A stretch of DNA of 64,000 bases from assembly GCA_039105265.1 (NCBI GenBank), contig JAPFFF010000006.1, forward strand, positions 930,001 through 994,000, in the 5' to 3' direction. A program made the translations under genes and the position numbers. Below, in pieces: positions 1 through 8,726 of the stretch. The stretch comes from Tritrichomonas musculus (Eukaryota > Parabasalia > Tritrichomonadida > Tritrichomonadidae). Each line of letters opens with the position of its first letter. The first letter of the stretch is position 1. The notes beneath the pieces are model-generated. The model saw only the letters and a list, made by a program, of their open reading frames with translations. It was not told where the DNA came from and did not search any database.

Positions 1-187
1 GTTTTGTTCATTTCGCTGAAGCGATGATATCATTGTTTTTAAAATAATAATTGATTTAAAATAGTAATGTTTATCTTATGAATTCAAAAATATATTGGTC
101 ATAAGTGCAATTACAAATGAAAGCTCTTAGTCTAGATAAAAAAAAAAAAAGAATTTTATTCTTTAAACTTTCAAAAAGTTGCTTAAA
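1..187. other. Left-edge intergenic sequence, no gene seen
   Basis: AT-rich sequence before the first element. I see no open frame with coding character. A short TCGC-TGAA-GCGA hairpin lies near base 14-25. The stretch ends at the target duplication of the hAT-like element that starts at 196. Confidence 0.6.
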
Positions 188-1954
188 ATCATTTTTAGTC
201 CTCGCACTATTGAATTTCATTCAAAATTTCAAACTTTTTAAAAGTAGACGATTATTATTTTTTATTGAATTTTAAATCGATGAAAAATTGAATTGATTTT
301 TAAATATTCATATTTTTATTTTATATTGAAGAATTCAATACAAACAACTTCAGAGTTGCTTTTAAATTATGTAAAATTTATTTAAACAATCAATCAGACA
401 TGCTTTTAACGTTTTATATTTCTTCACAATGCAATTCTCATTACAAATCTAATAATTTTAAGGCCTTATTAAGGTATTCATTCAATTTTGTAGTATTCAA
501 AAAGTGACAACGAAAATACATATTTTGCGAAATATATCATTATAAATTTTAATTTTTTTTATTAAATATTCATAAAATTAATAATATCATTATATAATAT
601 ATTTAAATTATTGTATATCTTGCTAAAAGTAGAGATAATTTCATAAATAATCACTCAGCTAATCTTTTCAACCTGAGTTAAAATTTGAAAAATTGGCCAT
701 ATTTTTTGATTTTAAAAAGATTTATTTTAAAAAATCAAAAATTCCGACGCTGGGGACTTTATTTTGGATAGATTTTTTCTTTGAATACTTTACATATTTT
801 TACTTTTCAGAAATCTTTATTTTCTCACAATTTTACAATTGTTTATATCTTACAATCTCACAATTATTTCTTAAAAAAATGCTCAATATTCTGAAGCATA
901 TAATAATTTCATAGAATTGATCTCAATTTTCTGATGATTCAAATATTTCATAAAAAATAAATTCAATTTAATAAATTAACTAAAAAATATATCTTATATT
1001 TTAAATTGGATTTTCCTCATATTTGCTATAATATTTATACAAAACATCATTTTTTTTCTAAACTTATCAAATTGTAAAATTTTCATTCAAAAAGAAAAAT
1101 TAGTTTATTTTTATATCATACGTCAATTTTACCATTATATTTAGTAAATAAATTTTTTATCATCATATATTTTATTATATTATAATATGATAAAATATAC
1201 TGCTTTTGTTCAACCTTAATATGGTCTTAATTTTATCAAAAAAAGCATTGCAAAGTCAAATCATCACTTAAAAATCAATAAATATCAATTAATTATGAGA
1301 TTGCTTTAAAATATTTGATGATTTATATATCAAAAAAAAATACATCAAAAATATCAAAATATAATGGATTTTTATATTCAATTTACTTTTAATAAATTCT
1401 CGTTTACATTTTTTAATTAAATATTGCTTTTTATTATTATTATTTTTATTTATATTAGATAAAGTGATATGCAAAAAAGTGAATTAAGGCATATTTGAAT
1501 GTTTATTCTACTAAAAAAAATTATATTTCATGCTAATGGATGTAAAAATAAGTCAACTCTTTGATGGTTTAATTGATTATTAATTATTCTTTAAAAAATC
1601 TATTTATTGATCTGAAATGCTTGAGATTTTTTTGATAGATTTTAGAGAATTATATTATATTTAAAGTTGCTATAATTTGAAGATCCAATTGCTCAATAAT
1701 AATAATAAAAACTAAGCTCGAAATATCTTAGAAAAAAGAAATTGTATGAGTTGTCTCAATCTATAGAAAAATTTGAAATAATTTGAGATCTCAGAATCGC
1801 ACTCGCCACTTTTTGAAGGCTTTTTTCAAATAGCCTTCAATATTTGATACAGATATATCAAAAAATAATTATCTATTATACAAAATTTGATCTTGCATAT
1901 ATAAAAAGTTAATAAAATTGAATGAAATTCAATCGTGCGAGGACTAATCATTTT
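188..1954. mobile_element. hAT-like non-autonomous element 1 with 8-bp target duplication (element 196-1946)
   Basis: The termini are inverted repeats: 196 reads TAGTCCTCGCACTATTGAAT and the complement of the other end (1946 leftwards) reads TAGTCCTCGCACGATTGAAT. The match runs about 29 bp with one mismatch and more loosely to about 50 bp. Both ends are flanked by the identical octamer ATCATTTT (188-195 and 1947-1954). An 8-bp duplication and a TAG-type terminus suit the hAT superfamily, but no transposase is present, so the family is inferred. A second element (461-1227) is nested inside; without it this one is about 984 bp. The right end lies only 54 bp before the ATG of the gene at 2009. 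Confidence 0.85.
453..1235. mobile_element. P-like MITE (element 461-1227), nested in hAT-like element 1
   Basis: This is a 767-bp element with perfect 8-bp flanking duplications TAATTTTA (453-460, 1228-1235). The termini are AGGCCTTATTAAGGT at the left and AGACCATATTAAGGT as complement of the right, two mismatches in 15. Its first ~515 bp align colinearly with 37982 to about 38497, and its last ~250 bp with about 40588-40840, of the P-like transposon in this window. Shared landmarks include a segment around 'aaaattccgacg' (740-750 versus 38258-38268). It lacks the transposase frame entirely, so it is a non-autonomous relative. Similarity is only moderate, so it is not a recent deletion product. 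Confidence 0.9.
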
Positions 1955-2008
1955 GATATCTCAATTTTTGAATGATTTCAAAATTTACTAATTATTGGCC
2001 CAAATTCG

Positions 2009-3223
2009 ATGAATCAAACAGACAATAATGATGTGCGAATGATAGATCGACAGGATAATAAAACTACCAATATTAGTGAAGAAGAAATTGAGAGAGCTTA
2101 TAAGGATTTTGAATCAGGATCCGAGCAATTGCACCTCCATTCATTAAAATTTTTTGTAGATGCATTAAAATCAGATAATAATAAAATGATTGTTACAAAA
2201 TATGGAAAAGAATTAATAGGGTTTTTTTTAATTATGTCTGAGCATGGATTAACAGATGAAATTCAAGCACTTGCTTTGATATGTGTTTCATTATGCTATG
2301 AACATCAAATTTTGACTTTAAAAGCGATCAGTAAGCCTGAATATATCGGATTTCTTATTAATAAAAAATTAATGCATTCCATTCCTGAAGCAAACGCAGT
2401 ACTTCATATTTTATCCACTATCGTTTCAGAGAAATCAAAATTTGTTGAAATTATTCTTGGTTACGATATTTTTAAAATCATACCAAATTTGCCTCCTGAA
2501 ACAGAATTTGGCGAGCTTGTTGATGTCTTACTGCAGCAAATTGTAAATGTAACTCCTGAAATAAACTCAATAGTTTCCTTAATTCCGATGATGCTATCTT
2601 CACCTAATTCAGTTAACGTTTGTCATGGTCTTCAATGTGTGAATATTTTAATTTCAAGAAATTGGAATTGTTTTGATTTTGATGGCTTCCATTCAACATT
2701 TCCTCAATTTTTATTATCCGAAAATCCTGCAATTGCATCAACAGCTTTTTCTCTTCTTCGAAAATTTCCTCCAAATGAAGATGACATAAAAGCTGTTTTG
2801 CAACGAATAAGTAACGGAGGTAATATTTCATTGCACGCAATTTCTTATTTTATTGATACCCAACAATTATGGGAAAATAGTCCATCACCTGATCTTTTTA
2901 ACTGCATTATATCATGTATATCTAAATCGAAATATAATGTTGTAAGTAGGGCATTGAAGCTTTTGATGCCTTCATTAAAAGCTTCTGGATTAAAATTTGA
3001 TTCAAGTCAAGTTCAACAACTCTGCAATTTTTTAAGCGACAAAGATGTATCACAACATATTCTTCCAGCTTTATGTTTTATTTGGGATAGAATTCAAACA
3101 ACAGACAATACCGATTGGTTTACTGAAGAAATAGGTAAATATGATTCAGATATTGAAGAATTGACATCATCTTCAAACGATGAAATCGCTGAATTGGCAT
3201 CCAAACTCTTGCAAATAATGTAA
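2009..3223 (+). CDS. Hypothetical alpha-solenoid (ARM/HEAT-like) protein
   Basis: A 404-residue protein with no signal peptide or membrane segment. The first ~25 residues are polar and disordered-looking. From about residue 25 it is an almost continuous series of amphipathic helices with regularly spaced leucines and isoleucines, as in armadillo or HEAT repeat proteins. I recognise no specific family and no catalytic motif. The start at 2009 is the first ATG of the frame. The 5' flank is unusual: a transposon target duplication ends at 1954, so only 54 bp of original sequence remain next to the ATG, and any upstream promoter element now lies 1.75 kb away or comes from the transposon. Codon use resembles the other host genes. 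That it is real is likely; function is unknown. Confidence 0.8.
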   Translation: MNQTDNNDVRMIDRQDNKTTNISEEEIERAYKDFESGSEQLHLHSLKFFVDALKSDNNKMIVTKYGKELIGFFLIMSEHGLTDEIQALALICVSLCYEHQILTLKAISKPEYIGFLINKKLMHSIPEANAVLHILSTIVSEKSKFVEIILGYDIFKIIPNLPPETEFGELVDVLLQQIVNVTPEINSIVSLIPMMLSSPNSVNVCHGLQCVNILISRNWNCFDFDGFHSTFPQFLLSENPAIASTAFSLLRKFPPNEDDIKAVLQRISNGGNISLHAISYFIDTQQLWENSPSPDLFNCIISCISKSKYNVVSRALKLLMPSLKASGLKFDSSQVQQLCNFLSDKDVSQHILPALCFIWDRIQTTDNTDWFTEEIGKYDSDIEELTSSSNDEIAELASKLLQIM

Positions 3224-3678
3224 GCATTATTAATATCTTATTTATTATTTTATTTTATTATATAAAAATTTCAATCACCATCACATATTTTTACTTTTTT
3301 ATATAGATATATCAGTTGACAACAAATTAGCAATATTTTTTAAGTATATATATATATATATATATATTCCATTATATGTAGAAATATATTTTAGTTTTTC
3401 ATTGATTCTGATTAATCTTTAAAATTATGCTCAAGTCAGATTAATTTTTTCTATAAATCATTATCCTTGATAATATTGATCTATTTCATCATATAATAAA
3501 TTCAAATGATAATTTCACAAAATGTTTGATAAAAACCCAAATATTGGGATGTAAAGCTAACAAATACTTGTTTCTCATGTTATACAAATATTTTAATGCC
3601 ATGAAAAGCGCATTCTCATCAAAGTAAAATGAAAAATTTAGTATAAGAAGAAAATATAGATTTTCAATGAAGTTGTCA
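3224..3678. other. Intergenic sequence with (TA)n microsatellite
   Basis: The 3' flank of the gene ending at 3223. A (TA)n tract runs about 3345-3367. No gene is supported; short open frames here have no coding character. Confidence 0.6.
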
Positions 3679-4097
3679 ATAATATTTAGGGTGGTCAAAT
3701 TTGCCCAAATGTGCATTTTTTAAAAAATGTGGGCCAAAATGTGGGTTTAATGTGTCACAACGTGGGCCAATTCAAATTGTTTTGATTCTATATATAAAGT
3801 TATAAATTATCAATTTACAAATCGCTATCAGATTATTTATTTAAATATATATGAAAAAATTAATGATTTACATAGAATGGAAGAGATAAATTTATCTTTT
3901 AAAATAAAAATTTTCATTCAAATTGTCTTTTACTTTTCATAGAAGAATAATTTTTATTTTCACAAAAATTAATGATTAAAAAAATAAATATATCTTATAT
4001 AAAAAGCATTATAGTTATGATATTAAACAATATAGTAATGTATATTATAAATATAGGTATTCATTATTAATAATTTATATATATGCTTAAAAAAAAA

Positions 4098-4238
4098 AAT
4101 TTGGCCCATTTTGGCCCAACTTGGCCCATTTTAGCCCAAAATTTTTGGGATAATTTTCTGAAGATTTCAGACGATATTTGGTTGACCCATCCATTTATAA
4201 TTGGGCCAAAATGGGCCAATGTGGGCCAAATTTTATTT
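4098..4238. repeat. GGCCCA-rich inverted repeat inside hAT-like element 2
   Basis: The left arm (from about 4099) carries three TTGGCCCA copies in a row. The right arm (to about 4235) carries three copies of TGGGCCAA in the opposite orientation. The arms match over about 36 bp with a few mismatches and enclose roughly 60 bp. It could be a small nested element or a cluster of transposase-binding repeats. Confidence 0.6.
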
Positions 4239-4354
4239 ATTTGTTTACATAGTATATAATAATAACTGATATATATAATTATGATAAACATCATTTCCTT
4301 GTTGAATATTATGAATTCATGCTTTTTTATACAAGATAAAATTAAATTTTATTT

Positions 4355-4413
4355 AATAAATTATTAAGTAGCTTTTTGAGGCGAAGCCTCAAAAAGCTAC
4401 TTAATAATTTATT
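4355..4413. repeat. Perfect 28-bp-arm hairpin with 3-nt loop
   Basis: The left arm 4355-4382 and right arm 4386-4413 are exact reverse complements, separated only by GAA. The arms contain AAGTAGCTTTTTGAGGC and its complement. It lies inside hAT-like element 2. No gene relates to it. Confidence 0.9.
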
Positions 4414-4804
4414 TTTGATTTTCTTTTTTGCAACTTTTTGAGTATAGCATTTCCACTATTAAAAATATCTGATATTAATCTTTTTGAATTAATTTTTTTT
4501 TTAAAAAAAAAAAAAAATAAACTTTTTATTAAAAAATTGAAAAAAAACTAAATTTTTATACTTTTGAAATTCAGATTTTATTGAAAGAGAGCAGATAAAA
4601 AATTAATTCAAAAAAGTTTTTCTAAAGTTTTCTAAAAAATTACACAAAATGTTCGATGATGTCGACTAGTTTTTCAACTAACTTTATACCATATATTTTT
4701 TTTTCATATAAAAATAACTTTTTTTTATGGTAGAATAATTAACCATGCCGATCAATATTTTAAATTTTTTTCTTCTCACACACTCACGCAATTATTTTCA
4801 CAAA

Positions 4805-4806
<2 letters not shown>

Positions 4807-4845
<39 letters not shown>
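4807..4845. repeat. 39-bp poly(A) homopolymer
   Basis: An uninterrupted A run inside hAT-like element 2. There is no sign that it is the tail of a retroposed sequence. Confidence 0.9.
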
Positions 4846-4846
<1 letters not shown>

Positions 4847-4992
4847 CAATTATTTGACCTAATTTAATCGTATTCAATTCAAATAATTGAGAGGATAAAT
4901 GGTGACCCAAATGTTTACTTTTTTTTGACCCATTTTCTTAATTTTGGCCCACCCAGTGCCACCCTAATAATATTCAATTTTGGGAAAAGTTG

Positions 4993-6346
4993 CTTAAAAT
5001 TATACCTTCTAATGGTAACCTGAAAAAATGGACCCGACCCGTTTTTTTCGGGTAGGGTAATTACCAACCATTCAAGTGAAGTGTTTAAGTATTACCCGAT
5101 TATTTTTCTTTAATTATTCATTTAATTTATAATAATAAATAATAAATATTAATTTTTTTCATTAAAAATTTTGATTTCTTGATTCATTTTCAATATCTGA
5201 TTCAAACTTTAAGGAAAATTTTCCTCTGAAAAAGCTGATATAAATTCAATTTCAATTTTTTTTAATATTATAATATTACATTTATAACTTTATTCTAAAC
5301 CCAACAAATAACATAATTAATATTAAATTTTCATATTATGATTAGGGCTTCATTTTTAGACCAAAGAATAAAAAACATGGTCTTTTTTTTTGAGAGAAAA
5401 TAGATCAAAATTTTAAAAAAAAAATTTTAAAAATTTTGAAAGTTTATAAACTTTTTTAATAAATATGTTTTTTTATGAAATATACAATGCAGATATAATA
5501 TTTTTTAAAAAACTAAAGTAAAACTTGCTATACTTATTTTTTTATTTCAATTTTGGATTGATATTCAAAAATTTGTATGCTTATAATGCTTTTTAGTTGG
5601 AAAAGATTTAGACCAATCAAACGGTCTCCTTTAGACCATGTAAAGCTATTAAAAGTGATTGTAAAGCATTCAAATAACAAAAAAATCGGTTTTTTAGACC
5701 AAGATGGCACTTTTGTTAGACCACGAAAAAACCAAGATTTTTTTCTTGAAAAAGTGAATTTTTTCAGAATTTTTTTGAATTAAAAAAGCATTGGCGGAAT
5801 TTAAAAAATCTCATAAAAAGTGGAGAAATTATAAGATTTATTTAAAAATTATATATTAGCCTAAATTAGCCTATAACTGGTATTTTTGACTACTGTTTGT
5901 TTGATTAAAAATACTATTTATTAGAAAAATCTTTTATTTTATGTAAAAATTTTAAAAATTTTATGATTATATTTCAATGTATATTTAGCTGGTCTAATAG
6001 ACCAAAAAATATCAATGTCCAAAGGTCTAAAAATGAAGGCCTAATTATGATTATTATTCCATAAAAAAAATGAATTTTTTTGGAATCACTTAAATTGATA
6101 TCATCCAAACATATGATATCGTAGCAAATTGCATCTCAAATATTATCAATAGAATATCTGACAAGAATAATAATAATATCATTAAAGAAATGGTCTGGTA
6201 AAAAATTACCATCTTTATAAATGGCCGGGTAAAATTTTACCTTTAGGTAATATGTTATTTTCCTACCCAGGTAAAAAATGACCCTACCCAAGAAGGACCT
6301 GTCAAAAGGGGTCGGGTAGGTACCGCTTTCAAGGTCTACTTAAAAT
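4993..6346. mobile_element. hAT-like non-autonomous element 3 with 8-bp target duplication (element 5001-6338)
   Basis: The left end reads TATACCTTCTAATGGTAACC from 5001; the complement of the right end reads TAGACCTTGAAAGCGGTACC. They match imperfectly (about 15 of 20 with one gap). CTTAAAAT flanks both ends (4993-5000 and 6339-6346). Subterminal sequence on both sides is dense in GGGTA/TACCC/GGTAA motifs (5030-5100, 6190-6325). It is 1338 bp including a 701-bp element nested at 5343-6043. No transposase frame is present. Confidence 0.8.
5335..6051. mobile_element. hAT-like non-autonomous element 4, nested in element 3 (element 5343-6043)
   Basis: The termini are TAGGGCTTCATTTTTAGACC (5343) and, as complement of the right end, TAGGCCTTCATTTTTAGACC: 19 of 20 identical. 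ATTATGAT is duplicated exactly at 5335-5342 and 6044-6051. TAGACC/GGTCTA recurs through the body (5358, 5608, 5631, 5695, 5718, 5993, 6001, 6023), echoing the inner part of the terminus. A 68-residue open frame inside has no coding character. Confidence 0.88.
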
Positions 6347-6471
6347 TGTATTTGGTTATCATTTATACATTCTTTTGAGCATAATGAACAATTTTATACG
6401 GATTTACTAGATGTTGAATTAAAGATAATTCAAAAATAGAAAAACTTCTTGATAAAAAATAGCCCATTTTT

Positions 6472-6579
6472 TAAACTTTGTTTTTTAATTTTCGCGTGTA
6501 AAAAATAAATCATTCAATATTTGAAATAAATTCTTAGAAACCGTAAGTTTACACGCGAAAATTAAAAAAACAAAGTTTA
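6472..6579. repeat. Inverted repeat with 30-bp arms (foldback)
   Basis: The left arm 6473-6502 and right arm 6548-6578 are reverse complements apart from one extra A, with a 45-bp spacer. The core of the arm is TTTACACGCGAAAATTAAA. CG pairs are rare in the surrounding sequence, so the match is not low-complexity noise. It may be the terminus of a decayed element or a small foldback element. Confidence 0.75.
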
Positions 6580-6719
6580 GCTTAACTACATCGAAAAATA
6601 AAGCACGTAAAACTTGTAAATGAAATACTACTAGATAATCATTGAAGACAAATAAGTACATAATGTTATGTGCCAAAAAATTTTAGTAAAGATATTTTTA
6701 TTCATACGTTCAAATTACC

Positions 6720-7621
6720 CATGCCCATATTAAGTCTTGAACTGTGTCTATTTTTCACTTTGAGCATTATGATTTGTCCTATAACTTTCCATAAATAAGC
6801 GTCTTTCGATTGATTTGAGTATTCCGAATAATTTAGCGTCTTATGGTTGTAATTGGTCTGTAAATCCTTGAGGGATAAAGTGCAATTTGATTTTATTTAA
6901 TTCTATGAACTGTATAATTTCATCTGATATATGAACAGTTCGCAGAATGTTTGTTTTGTAAATTTATATCAACTTCTAATACCAATAATAATATCTATAA
7001 AAGTTTCTTTCGTTTTCCAACTGTTTTCGCTAAAATTTTTAAAAATAGTAGTGATAATCCATCAGCTCTAACTCCTGCAACAACAGTCATTCTTTCTTTA
7101 CAATTTGAGTTAACATAGAGTAGAACATGATCTTTACCTTTAACATGCCAACATTTCAAATTTTTTGGAATAACTTCCCATGATGTTTGGTCAATATTTA
7201 AAATATTACAAGGCTCAACATTCTTAAATAAAAAATTCATTTGTTTTTCAAAAACATCATCAAAATTTGTGATTAAAGGCCTTTTGGCAGCATACAGTCC
7301 TTTTGATACGAAATTGTTTCTATTTTTAAAATTTGCAATAAAACCATCTGAAGCATTGAATTTTGGTATATTATTGTAATTTTTTTCATCCTTTAATTGT
7401 TCGTTGAAAAAATCCATAACTAATAATTTAAAATCATAGTTTGTAAAAAAAATTCATCTCTTAATTATATTTTCTAAAATTCATTCTGTTATCTCGTCTT
7501 CTGCTTTTGTAAAAACTCTTTTTCCTATATTCTTATTTTTATCTAAAGGATTGTAATTGAGATATTTTAATTTATTTTTTCACCGTATTGATAATGTGCT
7601 TGTTGGTATTCCTGTTGCCAT
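6720..7621 (-). pseudogene. Decayed pogo/Tigger-like transposase (relic A)
   Basis: Reading leftwards from an ATG at 7619-7621, one frame runs to 6995. It begins with a CENP-B/pogo-type helix-turn-helix region and enters a DDE_1 catalytic core with NIDQTSWEVIP (first Asp) and VVAGVRADG. In another frame at about 6760-6905 the family's C-terminal motif is recognisable: FIPQGFTDQLQP followed by DAKLFGILKS. So the gene is broken by a frame change, a missing middle and several stops. Three in-frame stops between 7417 and 7621 are all TGA where the family normally has Trp. The catalytic DG(x)H block is not visible. No matching terminal repeats were found. A plain DNA transposon relic. Confidence 0.75.
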
Positions 7622-8101
7622 TTAGATCAATTTACCATATGTATAATGTATTAAGTCAAGTAAATTCATTACAATGCCAATTTTTTCATCACTTCGGTCA
7701 TATAATATAATCTTCCTCAGCATACACATTGTTAAGTCAGATTCAAAAAGATAACAGATTAATTTTTGCAAATTCCTTTTTGGCAAAATATTCTTGAAAA
7801 GAAAAAAAAAATGATATATCGAAAATTATTTTCAGTAATGATTCAATTTTTTTTACTTGGAAATGATAAGAGGTTTGGAGGAAATATGGTGAAAGAAAAC
7901 CAACTGTTGTCGTTTCTGATGTTAAATTTACTCTATCTATAATGATTAAACTGTGATTGGACACGATTACAAATCAAAGCTCATCAGAGATAGATCAATA
8001 TATATATTTACAAAACATTCAATCTTCCTAAATGATTGAAAAGCTAGATAACTTTTAAGGGAGAGGTTAATGGATCTCATACCTCAAAAGAAACCTAAAA
8101 A
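7622..8101. other. Intergenic sequence between transposon relics
   Basis: No gene is supported. The 7743-7964 open frame on the minus strand has no recognisable domain or coding bias. The sequence could hold more of the flanking relics, too decayed to read. Confidence 0.5.
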
Positions 8102-8311
8102 TGGCTTCAATCTCAATTCAAATACATTAAGTGCCTGCCCACAAATTCTAAGGATATGAATCCTATTGAGAATTTGTAGGCCATAATAAAAGAAGCAGTG
8201 GATAAAATAGTTCAAAAAACTGTAGAAGATTTAAAAAATGTTCTGCTTCAAACATGGAATAAAAAAAATCCTGAATTTTTATTGAAATATTCAAGAAAAT
8301 GTCGATGGTAA
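8102..8311 (+). pseudogene. C-terminal fragment of a Tc1/mariner-like transposase
   Basis: The frame reads KWLQSQFKYIKCLPTNSKDM then NPIENL, a stop, then AIIKEAV and about 45 more residues to TAA. This is the Tc1/mariner signature around the last catalytic acidic residue (family form: SPDLNPIENLWAIIK). The Trp codon of that signature is TAG here (8177-8179). Upstream of about 8100 the frame cannot be followed, so only the last quarter of the gene remains. Confidence 0.75.
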
Positions 8312-8342
8312 TAATGATGAAATGAATAATATTTTATAGAAA

Positions 8343-8610
8343 ATGAGTAAAGATCAGTTCCCATAACTAGTATTTGGAGTGGTTCCTATATCTGATAATA
8401 AGCATTTTCCTCCAATTTCAATAAAAATTGATAATACTTCGACTTCATTTGGACATGCAGAAAAGTATAATGGGATTGATTTTTCATAAAAAATGGCATT
8501 ACATATGCCGAAGCAATATGGATCAATTCTAAAAAGTGATTGGATAATTTACTGGCTGCTCAATGAAAAAGAACAACCAATGACTGCAAAGAATACTTTT
8601 CATCTGTATT
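8343..8610 (+). pseudogene. Unidentified decayed coding sequence
   Basis: From ATG at 8343 one frame runs about 90 codons with only two stops and a protein-like composition, including stretches such as LVFGVVPISDNKHFPPIS and DWIIYWLLNEKEQPMT. I do not recognise the family. It may be a host-gene fragment or part of a transposon. It sits between a Tc1-like relic and a pogo-like relic. Confidence 0.35.
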
Positions 8611-8726
8611 TGTTTCATTTGATATAATTGCTTTTTCAGAAGATTTAAATTCTGAATCAAAGAATATGCACGATTCATTTCATTGAATAGAGTTATTAAT
8701 ACATTTCCAGTGAAAGTAGATAACAA

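Larger units (their letters stand above)
3679..4974. mobile_element. hAT-like non-autonomous element 2 with 8-bp target duplication (element 3687-4966)
   Basis: The element starts TAGGGTGGTCAAATTTG at 3687, and the complement of its right end starts TAGGGTGGCACTGGGTGG. Both ends are flanked by ATAATATT (3679-3686 and 4967-4974), a perfect 8-bp duplication. TAGGGTGG with an 8-bp duplication resembles many hAT termini. GGCCCA/TGGGCC and GACCCA motifs crowd both subterminal regions (3698-3770, 4100-4230, 4905-4955). There is no transposase frame. It contains a 28-bp-arm hairpin and a 39-A homopolymer, noted separately. Confidence 0.85.

Noticed and set aside
693-914. 73-codon Phe-rich open frame
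   Set aside because: It lies in the non-coding left part of the P-like MITE, and the matching region of the full element has no conserved frame.
3489-4294. Two 75-codon minus-strand frames (3489-3716, 4067-4294)
   Set aside because: They overlap the ends and GGCCCA clusters of hAT-like element 2 and have no coding character.
7415-7621. TGA read as Trp (alternative genetic code)
   Set aside because: Host genes use TGG for Trp throughout, and two host genes (34831, 43147) end in TGA. The TGAs occur in a decayed transposon.
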